A stretch of 64,000 bases of DNA from Deinandra increscens subsp. villosa (lineage: Eukaryota; Streptophyta; Magnoliopsida; Asterales; Asteraceae), in the NCBI GenBank assembly GCA_039602395.1, contig JBCNJP010000006.1, positions 66,158,509-66,222,508 of the forward strand, written 5' to 3'. Positions 22,265 through 34,500 of the stretch are shown one piece after another (the first letter of the stretch is position 1; every line of letters begins with the position of its first letter). A program made the position numbers and the translations under genes. Under the pieces are notes generated by a model. It saw nothing but the letters and a program-made list of their open reading frames with translations. It ran no database searches and was not told where the DNA came from.

Positions 22265-22776
22265 GAGTAAACTTCACTTTTGGTCCTTAAGGTTTGCACA
22301 TTTTAACACTTTTAATCCAATTTATGAAATTATAACATTTCGAGGTTTGATTATTTTCTCAATTTTGGTCACTTTTTCTATTTCCATTCAAATTAACGAT
22401 TGAAATCAGTCAAATACGATATTAATAAGGGACATTTTTGTAATTTAACCATCCTCTTTTATTTATTTGATACAAAAAGCAGTAATTGACTTCCCCTTTT
22501 ATTTATTTGAAAAATGACTGAGTTACATAGTGTTTTTTTTAAAGTTAATTACTACGTTTTGTATCAAATAAATAAAAAGGGATGGTTAAATTACGAAAAT
22601 ACCCCTTATTAATATCCTATTTGATTGATTTCAATCGTTAATTTGGATGAAAATTTAAAAAGTGACCAAAATTGAGAAAATAATCAAACATCAGGCCCTG
22701 AAATGTTATAATTCAATAAATTGGATTAAAAGTGTTAAAATGTGCAAACCTTGGAGACCAAAAGTGATGTTTACTC
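22265..22776. mobile_element. fold-back MULE-type MITE, 512 bp, perfect 9-bp target duplication
   Basis: Two arms of about 240 bp (22265 to about 22510, and about 22540 to 22776) are near-perfect reverse complements, starting GAGTAAACTTCACTTTTGG, around a short loop. Both flanks read TTTTAAATA (22256-22264 and 22777-22785). A 9-bp duplication with long TIRs is the Mutator signature. The transcript would form a long hairpin, a possible small-RNA source. No coding capacity. Confidence 0.88.
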
Positions 22777-23179
22777 TTTTAAATATTTTAAATAGTACTT
22801 AATATATATACCCATTTAAGTTAAACAAATTAAACTCAACTCATTTATTAAACTAATACGCTTGGGATAATTAGTTAAATAAGTGAGTTATACAACCCAG
22901 TATATGTGTCTTCTTTTTCCCTTTGCATTTTACGGAAATCCAACTAGTAATTATATAGACTTGAGACTCTCTCTTAACATTGAAACAATGAAACTCATGC
23001 ATCATTTTTTTTTTTAACATAGTTTTTTCAAGATTGAGACCATCTTTTATATGTATTTCTAAATACTATGAGTTTTAAACCCTTCATATTAATTTCCAGA
23101 CATAAAAATGTGAATGTTTTGTGGATAATATTTATGAAGGTGACTAGCCACCAACTAGGAAGCGTGTTTTAATAAAGAG

Positions 23180-23266
23180 TTGACAACCTAAGTCGACCAT
23201 TACTAATTAAGCTCCAAACAAGCATCATACGTTTACTTTGACATAGTCAAATGTCTCTAAAGTCAA
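23180..23266 (+). promoter_or_regulatory. cluster of W-box cores upstream of the DC1 gene (copy 1)
   Basis: Four TTGAC/GTCAA cores lie at 23180-23184, 23238-23242, 23246-23250 and 23262-23266, 115-200 bp before the ATG. A TATA-like TATAATATTATT follows near 23290. WRKY factors bind such boxes, so induction by stress or defence signals is plausible but inferred. The same arrangement occurs in copy 2 at about 27826-27912. Confidence 0.5.
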
Positions 23267-23381
23267 CTACTCCAGCAGATCAGATGCCTATAATATTATT
23301 CATTCTCCAAAATCAAAATGCAAATCAAATCATATCAAATCAGCAACTAGCAATTGGCAATTGGCAATTGGCAAATTTGAG

Positions 23382-24368
23382 ATGGGGAAGCTGATGCACA
23401 ACACACAAATCAAGCACTCAAGCCACTCCCATCTCCTCCAATTATCAAACCAATCCAATACCAATACCAATACCAATACCACTTGTGCAGGCTGCAACCT
23501 CCCTTTCTCTCCATCTGACCACCACATCTATTCCTGTCCACCCTGCAACTTCTTCCTGCACCCTTCATGCTCCAAGTTTCCTGAACTCATCACCCACCCA
23601 TCCCACCCTCACCACCCCCTCTCCCTCCTCCCATCCCCTATCTACCCGGGCGGCTTCTTCCGATGCGATGCATGCGCCCAACAAGGCTCCCGGTTCAGCT
23701 ACCATTGCCAATTCTGTGACGTTGACTTGCATGTGCTATGCGCTTCCAAACCGCTTTCGGTCAACCACGTGCTCCATCCGCACCCGCTTGTTCTTACTTT
23801 TTCGTCTCCGTATGGTGAGAAGTCCGGATTCTCGTGTGATGTGTGCCGGAGTGTAGGCTCGCCTGACCAGTGGCTCTACCGATGCGTTTCTTGTGAGTTT
23901 GATGCTCATTTGCATTGCGCCACGGCGAAAGTGCAGCCTTCTCTGCAGCCTTCTCTGCAGCATAGCCATTCGTATTCGAGTCCGGGTCATCAAAATCAGT
24001 TTGTCCATCAGCAGCCGCTTTCGCATAGCATTAGTGCTGGTCATGCTCAAACTTATTGGCAAACTCAGCCACAAGTAGCTCCTGGTGTTCAAAGTTACCA
24101 GATGCAGCCACAAGTAACTAATGTTCAAGGTTACCAGATGCAGCCAAAACCTGCATTAATGCCTGCTGCAGGAAATCAAAATGTTGGACCTGGAAATGGG
24201 CTGGCAGATGTAATGGTGACAGGGTTTGTAGATGGTATGATGCAACAGATTGGGCAGGACTTTGTCCAAAATTTGACCGGAGGAGGTGGCGGTGGTGGTG
24301 GTGGTGGTGGTGGCGGTGATGTGGTCAGTGTTGACTTTGAATGCGGTAACGGAGACTATGATTACTAA
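23382..24368 (+). CDS. DC1-domain (cysteine/histidine-rich C1-like) protein, copy 1
   Basis: A single-exon gene of 328 codons. I start at the ATG at 23382, because the frame further upstream offers only a TTG at 23361. Three DC1 modules follow one another: the first with CAGCNLPF and CxxCxxxxHxxC, the second with FRCDACAQQGSRFSYHC, the third with FSCDVCRSVGSPDQWLYRC...HLHC. Each carries the C/H zinc-ligand pattern of plant-specific divergent C1 domains, which bind zinc and perhaps lipid. After residue 185 comes a Gln/Pro-rich tail with two YQMQPQ repeats, then a conserved-looking GLADVMVTGFVDGMMQQIGQDF segment, a run of Gly and an acidic end. It has no signal peptide or TM segment. The upstream W-box cluster suggests stress control. 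It lies tail-to-tail with the K+ channel gene, 257 bp apart. Confidence 0.9.
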   Translation: MGKLMHNTQIKHSSHSHLLQLSNQSNTNTNTNTTCAGCNLPFSPSDHHIYSCPPCNFFLHPSCSKFPELITHPSHPHHPLSLLPSPIYPGGFFRCDACAQQGSRFSYHCQFCDVDLHVLCASKPLSVNHVLHPHPLVLTFSSPYGEKSGFSCDVCRSVGSPDQWLYRCVSCEFDAHLHCATAKVQPSLQPSLQHSHSYSSPGHQNQFVHQQPLSHSISAGHAQTYWQTQPQVAPGVQSYQMQPQVTNVQGYQMQPKPALMPAAGNQNVGPGNGLADVMVTGFVDGMMQQIGQDFVQNLTGGGGGGGGGGGGGDVVSVDFECGNGDYDY

Positions 24369-24625
24369 GAACTTGTGAATGTAACAAGGTTTTTATTTGT
24401 TTTCCGGGTGTATAATGTGACCTACTTATAAAATTCTGTCAGTTGAGTGACTAGAATACATTATGTTTCTGGTCACAAATCAGCAACATTGCCAATAAAG
24501 GCTACATAAAATCTGAAGACTGTGAGCATCTAAGAGCCGAGTTTTGGATATAGTTTACAAATTTGATTCAATAAGATTTTGAATGCTTCATAATTGTTTT
24601 CCAGATAGAAATATCAGCTAGTGGA

Positions 24626-26866
24626 TCATGCAGTTTTATCTGATATTGCATCTTCAAGTATCTTTATCAGTTTCTTACTTCCACCAACTCGAGCTTCATC
24701 AAGAGGCGTGTTTCCCCATCTACAACCAACAAAACAAACAGTTTTCATACCTACAATATAATTGGAGGCTCTATAGATTAAAAGTAATCTTTCTTTCAAC
24801 TATATGATCCATTCTTTTAGTTTTTTTTTTTTTTTTTTTTGGTTTGACCCGTTTGAGATCAAACACAACCCATTCATAGGTAAACTTTTGAAAAGTGAAA
24901 GTGTGAAGCTTAAAATATTAGAGATACCTGTCTTTGGAAACGACACTGCCTCCGGCTTCTAAGATCAACTTAACAATCGAATACAAGCCTTCTGCAGCGG
25001 CAATATGAAGTGGTGTCCGATGATCATAATTCCTGGAGTTGGGATTAATCCCATTATCCAGAACCCTTTTTAAGAATTCTATGTCCCCCTTTGCAACAGT
25101 CATACAAAGACAGTTACCAGCATTATTCATATCCAAAAATGCTCCTGCTTCCACAAGCATGGAAACCACCACATCCTGCCCATTCTTGATTGCTTCAAAT
25201 AATGGAGTATTTCCATTATCATCTACATCAAATGTTTTATTTGTCCAATTAGAAAATAACAAATTATAAACAACTTATCATCTTTATAGTAAGAAAAACA
25301 ACTTTATTACAATAATCATATAAATCTTCGAATGAAACCATTTAGGAGGTGACTTTCAACCTGTTGCACCCGTTCGACAACTTTTAGATACAGTTTTTTA
25401 GTTTGACCCGTTTGAGATAAAACACAACCCAAATCAACCCGTTCATAAATGAATGAGCTAGCAGGACCAATGGAAGACTGCAAACAAGAACCTGCCTGTA
25501 GCATTGATTATGGCTCCTTTTTGCAAGAGAAACTGAACAATATCTGCAAATCCCTTGGTTGCAGCAATATGCTGTGAATCATTAGTACATGGTGTTAGAT
25601 AATGATTAATTTACTACCATTTCTTAAGAGAGAAATGTTTCCTCTTAGCAACAGATCATTAAACACAATTATCAAAATCTATAATATATTATGTCTAACA
25701 AATATTATAACTAATTATTCTTGTTTTAAAGTTTCATCATAAATTTATTTTGTACAAAAACTACATCTAAGTTCCTTATAAATAAAAACATACCATTAAA
25801 TAGCATCTTAAGTAGCTGTCAAATGCAGTTTTGAAAGTATAAATATATATTAAGCAGTAATACCAAAGGTGATCTTCCATTGTAATCTGTGTTATTAGGA
25901 TTTATCCCAGCTGCAACTAAACGCCTTACACGATAGAGGTCACCATTATAAACAGCAGAATTTAACCTCAGAGCCAACTCAGATTCATGTTTTGCTACAT
26001 GAAGTGTTAAGTCAGACTCCAATATCTTGTTACGAAGGTGTGTTTGTTTTCCCTGATAACAGCAAATGATCGAGATGTCAGAAAAAGAACTTATATTTTC
26101 AAATAAAAGTGAGGAGATTAAACTGATTGACTGACCTCAAGGAGGTTGTCTAGAATGATCCTGCCATCAGTAAAGTGTATCTCCAATATCTCCGTAAGAG
26201 ATTGCTTATCGATTCGTAGTAGTTTTGACAGCTCAGCAACACGAACTGTATCGGATACTGGGATGTTACAAAGAACCGACAGTTCGTTTAGAGAGCTACA
26301 AGTTTCCAATGTCCTAACACATTTTTCTGCTTCATGCTCACTTCTTCCCACATCCTCCTATCCAACAATTTTTATGAAAGTTAATATTAATCTCTTTTAT
26401 ATCGACCCGGATTCATTATGTTAGAAGTGAAATTTAAGAAATTAAATTGTTAAGACAAAAGTATGATTTAATAACTGTGAAGAATTGGCTGAAACTCTTA
26501 CCAACTTCCCATGACATACAATATAAAGCTGGTCTGCAATATTTCCTTCTTCAATAATCACTTCTCCAGGAAGAAAAAGTTCTTCCTGAACTTTAATTGC
26601 CTACAAGATTAATGAACTAAATAAGTTATAACTGCGAAAAGTTGTCATAAACACCATATGGAAGTGCTAAACATGCAAATATCATTGTCTTTTAATGTTA
26701 GTGAGATCTCAAACACGAAATTCATCTTCAGAATGCAGAATAGAGTTTGTATTACAATGGAAATTTGTTGGCAGAAACGACTTACTATCTGTTTGATAAA
26801 TGGAGGAGAGCATCCTTTGAAAAGAGGAACTTCTTTGATGTAAGGATCATATAACTTTTCTGAGAT
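24626..26866 (-). pseudogene. SKOR/GORK-type K+ channel, 3' exons only (copy 1, cut by gap)
   Basis: Exons 5 to 11 of the channel are present at 26786-26866, 26502-26600, 26136-26357, 25864-26052, 25496-25571, 24928-25222 and 24626-24719. They are identical in coding sequence to copy 2. They encode the end of the C-linker, the cyclic-nucleotide-binding-like region and the ankyrin repeats. Exons 1-4 (membrane domain and pore) are missing because the sequence enters the 500-N gap at 26933, inside intron 4. It is labelled partial or broken for that reason; nothing in the exons themselves is disabled. Confidence 0.85.
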
Positions 26867-26932
26867 CTGTAAAACACAATGTATAACGTAACAAAATAAA
26901 CATATGTTGGCATAGATAAAATATCTAAACGC

Positions 26933-27432
26933 NNNNNNNNNNNNNNNNNNNNNNNNNNNNNNNNNNNNNNNNNNNNNNNNNNNNNNNNNNNNNNNNNNNN
27001 NNNNNNNNNNNNNNNNNNNNNNNNNNNNNNNNNNNNNNNNNNNNNNNNNNNNNNNNNNNNNNNNNNNNNNNNNNNNNNNNNNNNNNNNNNNNNNNNNNNN
27101 NNNNNNNNNNNNNNNNNNNNNNNNNNNNNNNNNNNNNNNNNNNNNNNNNNNNNNNNNNNNNNNNNNNNNNNNNNNNNNNNNNNNNNNNNNNNNNNNNNNN
27201 NNNNNNNNNNNNNNNNNNNNNNNNNNNNNNNNNNNNNNNNNNNNNNNNNNNNNNNNNNNNNNNNNNNNNNNNNNNNNNNNNNNNNNNNNNNNNNNNNNNN
27301 NNNNNNNNNNNNNNNNNNNNNNNNNNNNNNNNNNNNNNNNNNNNNNNNNNNNNNNNNNNNNNNNNNNNNNNNNNNNNNNNNNNNNNNNNNNNNNNNNNNN
27401 NNNNNNNNNNNNNNNNNNNNNNNNNNNNNNNN
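26933..27432. other. assembly gap (500 N)
   Basis: A run of exactly 500 N, a conventional placeholder, so the real distance is unknown. Frames drawn through it have no meaning. Confidence 0.99.
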
Positions 27433-30400
27433 TTTAAATAGTACTTAATATATATACCCATTTAAGTTAAACAAATTAAACTCAACTCATTTATTAAACT
27501 AATACGCTTGGGATAATTAGTTAAATAAGTGAGTTATACAACCCAGTATATGTGTCTTCTTTTTCCCTTTGCATTTTACGGAAATCCAACTAGTAATTAT
27601 ATAGACTTGAGACTCTCTCTTAACATTGAAACAATGAAACTCATGCATCATTTTTTTTTTTAACATAGTTTTTTCAAGATTGAGACCATCTTTTATATGT
27701 ATTTCTAAATACTATGAGTTTTAAACCCTTCATATTAATTTCCAGACATAAAAATGTGAATGTTTTGTGGATAATATTTATGAAGGTGACTAGCCACCAA
27801 CTAGGAAGCGTGTTTTAATAAAGAGTTGACAACCTAAGTCGACCATTACTAATTAAGCTCCAAACAAGCATCATACGTTTACTTTGACATAGTCAAATGT
27901 CTCTAAAGTCAACTACTCCAGCAGATCAGATGCCTATAATATTATTCATTCTCCAAAATCAAAATGCAAATCAAATCATATCAAATCAGCAACTAGCAAT
28001 TGGCAATTGGCAATTGGCAAATTTGAGATGGGGAAGCTGATGCACAACACACAAATCAAGCACTCAAGCCACTCCCATCTCCTCCAATTATCAAACCAAT
28101 CCAATACCAATACCAATACCAATACCACTTGTGCAGGCTGCAACCTCCCTTTCTCTCCATCTGACCACCACATCTATTCCTGTCCACCCTGCAACTTCTT
28201 CCTGCACCCTTCATGCTCCAAGTTTCCTGAACTCATCACCCACCCATCCCACCCTCACCACCCCCTCTCCCTCCTCCCATCCCCTATCTACCCGGGCGGC
28301 TTCTTCCGATGCGATGCATGCGCCCAACAAGGCTCCCGGTTCAGCTACCATTGCCAATTCTGTGACGTTGACTTGCATGTGCTATGCGCTTCCAAACCGC
28401 TTTCGGTCAACCACGTGCTCCATCCGCACCCGCTTGTTCTTACTTTTTCGTCTCCGTATGGTGAAAAGTCCGGATTCTCGTGTGATGTGTGCCGGAGTGT
28501 AGGCTCGCCTGACCAGTGGCTCTACCGATGCGTTTCTTGTGAGTTTGATGCTCATTTGCATTGCGCCACGGCGAAAGTGCAGCCTTCTCTGCAGCCTTCT
28601 CTGCAGCATAGCCATTCGTATTCGAGTCCGGGTCATCAAAATCAGTTTGTCCATCAGCAGCCGCTTTCGCATAGCATTAGTGCTGGTCATGCTCAAACTT
28701 ATTGGCAAACTCAGCCACAAGTAGCTCCTGGTGTTCAAAGTTACCAGATGCAGCCACAAGTAACTAATGTTCAAGGTTACCAGATGCAGCCAAAACCTGC
28801 ATTAATGCCTGCTGCAGGAAATCAAAATGTTGGACCTGGAAATGGGCTGGCAGATGTAATGGTGACAGGGTTTGTAGATGGTATGATGCAACAGATTGGG
28901 CAGGACTTTGTCCAAAATTTGACCGGAGGAGGTGGCGGTGGTGGTGGTGGTGGTGGTGGCGGTGATGTGGTCAGTGTTGACTTTGAATGCGGTAACGGAG
29001 ACTATGATTACTAAGAACTTGTGAATGTAACAAGGTTTTTATTTGTTTTCCGGGTGTATAATGTGACCTACTTATAAAATTCTGTGAGTTGAGTGACTAG
29101 AATACATTATGTTTCTGGTCACAAATCAGCAACATTGCCAATAAAGGCTACATAAAATCTGAAGACTGTGAGCATCTAAGAGCCGAGTTTTGGATATAGT
29201 TTACAAATTTGATTCAATAAGATTTTGAATGCTTCATAATTGTTTTCCAGATAGAAATATCAGCTAGTGGATCATGCAGTTTTATCTGATATTGCATCTT
29301 CAAGTATCTTTATCAGTTTCTTACTTCCACCAACTCGAGCTTCATCAAGAGGCGTGTTTCCCCATCTACAACCAACAAAACAAACAGTTTTCATACCTAC
29401 AATATAATTGGAGGCTCTATAGATTAAAAGTAATCTTTCTTTCAACTATATGATCCATTCTTTTAGTTTTTTTTTTTTTTTTTGGTTTGACCCGTTTGAG
29501 ATCAAACACAACCCATTCATAGGTAAACTTTTGAAAAGTGAAAGTGTGAAGCTTAAAATATTAGAGATACCTGTCTTTGGAAACGACACTGCCTCCGGCT
29601 TCTAAGATCAACTTAACAATCGAATACAAGCCTTCTGCAGCGGCAATATGAAGTGGTGTCCGATGATCATAATTCCTGGAGTTGGGATTAATCCCATTAT
29701 CCAGAACCCTTTTTAAGAATTCTATGTCCCCCTTTGCAACAGTCATACAAAGACAGTTACCAGCATTATTCATATCCAAAAATGCTCCTGCTTCCACAAG
29801 CATGGAAACCACCACATCCTGCCCATTCTTGATTGCTTCAAATAATGGAGTATTTCCATTATCATCTACATCAAATGTTTTATTTGTCCAATTAGAAAAT
29901 AACAAATTATAAACAACTTATCATCTTTATAGTAAGAAAAACAACTTTATTACAATAATCATATAAATCTTCGAATGAAACCATTTAGGAGGTGACTTTC
30001 AACCTGTTGCACCCGTTCGACAACTTTTAGATACAGTTTTTTAGTTTGACCCGTTTGAGATAAAACACAACCCAAATCAACCCGTTCATAAATGAATGAG
30101 CTAGCAGGACCAATGGAAGACTGCAAACAAGAACCTGCCTGTAGCATTGATTATGGCTCCTTTTTGCAAGAGAAACTGAACAATATCTGCAAATCCCTTG
30201 GTTGCAGCAATATGCTGTGAATCATTAGTACATGGTGTTAGATAATGATTAATTTACTACCATTTCTTAAGAGAGAAATGTTTCCTCTTAGCAACAGATC
30301 ATTAAACACAATTATCAAAATCTATAAATATTATGTCTAACAAATATAACTAATTATTCTTGTTTTAAAGTTTCATCATAAATTTATTTTTACAAAAACT

Positions 30401-31565
30401 ACATCTAAGTTCCTTATAAATAAAAAATACCATTAAATAGCATCTTAAGTAGCTGTCAAATGCAGTTTTGAAAGTATAAATATATATTAAGCAGTAATAC
30501 CAAAGGTGATCTTCCATTGTAATCTGTGTTATTAGGATTTATCCCAGCTGCAACTAAACGCCTTACACGATAGAGGTCACCATTATAAACAGCAGAATTT
30601 AACCTCAGAGCCAACTCAGATTCATGTTTTGCTACATGAAGTGTTAAGTCAGACTCCAATATCTTGTTACGAAGGTGTGTTTGTTTTCCCTGATAACAGC
30701 AAATGATCGAGATGTCAGAAAAAGAACTTATATTTTCAAATAAAAGTGAGGAGATTAAACTGATTGACTGACCTCAAGGAGGTTGTCTAGAATGATCCTG
30801 CCATCAGTAAAGTGTATCTCCAATATCTCCGTAAGAGATTGCTTATCGATTCGTAGTAGTTTTGACAGCTCAGCAACACGAACTGTATCGGATACTGGGA
30901 TGTTACAAAGAACCGACAGTTCGTTTAGAGAGCTACAAGTTTCCAATGTCCTAACACATTTTTCTGCTTCATGCTCACTTCTTCCCACATCCTCCTATCC
31001 AACAATTTTTATGAAAGTTAATATTAATCTCTTTTATATCGACCCGGATTCATTATGTTAGAAGTGAAATTTAAGAAATTAAATTGTTAAGACAAAAGTA
31101 TGATTTAATAACTGTGAAGAATTGGCTGAAACTCTTACCAACTTCCCATGACATACAATATAAAGCTGGTCTGCAATATTTCCTTCTTCAATAATCACTT
31201 CTCCAGGAAGAAAAAGTTCTTCCTGAACTTTAATTGCCTACAAAATTAATGAACTAAATAAGTTATAACTGCGAAAAGTTGTCATAAACACCATATGGAA
31301 GTGCTAAACATGCACATATCATTGTCTTTTAATGTTAGTGAGATCTCAAACACGAAATTCATCTTCAGAATGCAGAATAGAGTTTGTATTACAATGGAAA
31401 TTTGTTGGCAGAAACGACTTACTATCTGTTTGATAAATGGAGGAGAGCATCCTTTGAAAAGAGGAACTTCTTTGATGTAAGGATCATATAACTTTTCTGA
31501 GATCTGTAAAATGTATAACGTAACAAAATAAATATATGTTGGCATAGAAAAAATATCTAAACGCA
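27433..31565. repeat. segment duplicated across the gap, copy 2
   Basis: Second copy of 22787-26932. It starts immediately after the gap, at the base corresponding to 22787, and continues without a break into the upstream exons of the channel gene. Confidence 0.9.
28028..29014 (+). CDS. DC1-domain (cysteine/histidine-rich C1-like) protein, copy 2
   Basis: The protein is identical to the copy at 23382-24368; the one exon difference seen (GAA for GAG in the GEKSGF motif) is silent. The same ATG choice, three DC1 zinc modules, Gln/Pro-rich tail and Gly run apply. The stop lies 257 bp from the stop codon of the convergent K+ channel gene. If the two copies are alleles split by the assembler, only one DC1 gene exists per haplotype. 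If the duplication is real, both should be expressed alike, since the promoters match too. Confidence 0.9.
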   Translation: MGKLMHNTQIKHSSHSHLLQLSNQSNTNTNTNTTCAGCNLPFSPSDHHIYSCPPCNFFLHPSCSKFPELITHPSHPHHPLSLLPSPIYPGGFFRCDACAQQGSRFSYHCQFCDVDLHVLCASKPLSVNHVLHPHPLVLTFSSPYGEKSGFSCDVCRSVGSPDQWLYRCVSCEFDAHLHCATAKVQPSLQPSLQHSHSYSSPGHQNQFVHQQPLSHSISAGHAQTYWQTQPQVAPGVQSYQMQPQVTNVQGYQMQPKPALMPAAGNQNVGPGNGLADVMVTGFVDGMMQQIGQDFVQNLTGGGGGGGGGGGGGDVVSVDFECGNGDYDY

Positions 31566-34500
31566 AACTAAGAACGTTAGTTGTCAAGCACTCAAGATAT
31601 ATAACCGAGGTGGCAAATTTTTACCCATTTATATGAAACTGTGTTTCATTTTATTGAGATTGTATAAAATTTTAAAAAATAAGAAAAGAAGTCGAAAAAT
31701 TGAAGGAAACAAGTCAAATGAACCAAACGGGTTAAATGAGTAGAATTTTTTTTGACAGTCTGTTTGTTCTGTTCCAATTTGGCAAGCTTAGCATATATAT
31801 ATCACACCTTGGCTTTAAAAGTAGCAGGAATATCCTGAAGAACAGCAGCCTCATTGTAGCTGCTCTCATACTGTAACCGCAGATGACCTTTGATCTCCTT
31901 ACTTATCTGCCTCCCAAGATTATTTTTGTTGATATATTTGATCACATCTGTCATTTTGTCCCTAAACCTTTCTGTTCTTGATCCTTTCACAAGTAGTGCT
32001 GCCATATTACCTAGTAAATAAGCACCAAGAATCATGTCACCTGAAATATAGATGATTATAAATATCATTTCCCTATTGTTGACCGCATGTATATCTCCAT
32101 AACCTGCAACCAACAAACAAACAAACCGCAGGAATGAGTATCCAAATCCAATAGTTAAATCAAGAATGTATGCAAAATGAGAGATGAAAATTAAATACCA
32201 ACAGTTGCCATAGTGACAATGGCAAAATAGAGTGAAGTTACATAGCGTGTCCAGAGGTCGATATCTCTAAACTGGGAGTAGTTATAGTCTCCCATCTTTA
32301 AACTCCCTATCCATGTATAACCTTCTTTCACAGGAGGCAGTGTGGTGGCTAGGTAGTAGAAGATACAGGCAGCTGTATGTGTACAATAAAGTTCGACAAC
32401 AAAAAGTTTAATGATTCTGGTGAACAGGTAGTTGATTCGAATATCCTTCTCAAGTCCTTCAAAGAATTCAGTCACTCTAAGGGCCCTACTTAGCCTGATC
32501 CATAGCAGGTACCTAACAGCTTCTGTTCTGTTACAAGCCTTGTAAATGGCGTCTAACGGCAAACAGCCCAGAAAGTCTAGTATGAAACGAGATTTTAGGT
32601 AGCTGCAATGCCATAAGAGTAAGATGTAAATTAGTCGAGTAAGAAACAAGCAGATTTTACGTTGTGTTTCCGAATTTAATATTAAAATAAACAGAACAAG
32701 TGAAGTGAAAGGAGTTAATAAGAAGAGAAATGAACAATCTTATAATTATACCCATGAAATGATTTTACTATATTAGGTTTTATAATGTTGACATTATCAC
32801 AAACAATTAACAAGAACCTTGAATGAATTGATAAACTGGATTAGGATTCTTGTTCTTGTCTATTCGACATCTATACAGATTGAAAGGGTGCAACTTCTAC
32901 ATTCCAAACGACGCGACCCTTTACCCAAATTCGGTTTCTAACTTATTGACTTGACCAAACAGACCCTTGACTATTTACGGTTAGACAAACTGACCCTAAA
33001 TACACTTTGACTTATATACAGGATTGACTCTTATACTTTAATATACTAGAGTGATTATGAATTATCTCACATTCACCCCTTAATCATAATCATGTTTCTT
33101 CCGTAAATCTTGAACACGAAGTAGTTTTCATATTGTGATGAACTTGACTCCTGCTTGTGCTTTGGTCAATATGTTAGCTCTTTCAATTTCTCCGTTTACG
33201 TTTTCAATATTGATTTGATTATTCTCCACGCATTCTCTAATGAAGTGGTAATGCGTGTCAATGTGCTTGCTTCTTGCATGAAATACCAGGTTCTTCATTA
33301 TTGCTATCGCTGAGATGTTATCCACCATGAGTGTGATATTTTCTTCTTTTCATCATGTTAGTTCTTTAAGTATATTAGTAACCATATTGCTTGACACGTG
33401 GCTCATGTGGCTGCTATAAATTTTGATCCACTTGATGAGAGTACCATCATTAATTTGTTTCTTTGTACAACAGGTAAAAGGAGAGTTTCCAAAGTAGAAA
33501 ACAAATCTGTGCCTTTTTTTCCCTTTTTAGTGTTTACACCATAACTACCATCACTATAACCTATTATTCAGCATCCTCCATTCTTTTAATAGGTTATTCC
33601 ATGTTCTTTGGATGCTTTGATATAACACAGTATTTGTTTGATTCCTTTCATATGATGTTCCTTTGATTCTTGCATGAAACAGATGAGTAGACTAACTGAG
33701 TAACTCAGATATGGTCTTGTATGTAGTAGATACATTAAACATCGAATCATGCTTCCATATTCTCTTGAGTTTATCAGGCTTACTCCTTTAGTATTTGTGA
33801 GTTTAGTTCCGGATCCATAGGAATCTTGATTTTGTTGCAATCAAACATATTTGCTTCTTTTAGGATCTTATTGAAGCACCATGTTTGTTTGATGGATATA
33901 TCCCCCCCCCCCCCCTAGTTCTATACCAGGATAGTATGCTAAGAGTCTAAGTCACTCATTTGAAATTTGTGTTCCATTTATGACTTAAAGTGTTCAATCT
34001 CCTTCTTAGGGGTTCCTATAACTACAAGATCATCTACGAAGACTCCAACTAGTATAGTTTAAACAATGTTTCTCTTTATACAGACTGCATGTTCCAATAT
34101 GCATTTCTGAAACTTCATTGTCTATAGACTATGATCAAGTTTTATGTTCCATGCATGTGGTGCTTGTTTTAAACCATTCAGTGCTTTTGAAAGTCTATAA
34201 ACCTTCTTCTCTGCTTCTTGTTTCAAATACCCTTCTGGTTTTGATACATAAACTTCTTCCTTTGAGTCTCCATGTAGGAATGCTGATTTTACATCTAAAT
34301 GATGTATTTCTAATTCATTTTATGCATCAAGTACTAAGATAAGACAAACAGTCTCTATTCATGCTACTGGTGCAAAGAATTCATCAAAGTCTATTTCTTT
34401 TTCTTTTTTATAGCCTTTTGCTACTATGTGAGCTTTATGCTTTATTATCTTCCCATTTTCATCTCGCTTTGTCTTGAATACTCATTTTAAGCCAATTGCT

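Larger units (their letters stand above)
22787..26932. repeat. segment duplicated across the gap, copy 1
   Basis: This stretch matches 27433 to about 31565 at an offset of 4646 bp that falls to 4637 through small indels. All exons are identical apart from one silent G/A in the DC1 gene (23821 against 28467). Differences are few: poly-T length, a few indels of 1-4 bp in introns, and scattered SNPs. Copy 1 runs straight into the 500-N gap at 26933, in the middle of a channel intron. Confidence 0.9.

Noticed and set aside
23361..23381. Extending the DC1 protein upstream to 23361
   Set aside because: The codon there is TTG, within CAATTGG repeats; the first ATG is at 23382. The same applies to 28007.
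26925..27461. Open frames across the N runs (also 48543-49127)
   Set aside because: They consist of unknown bases and carry no information.
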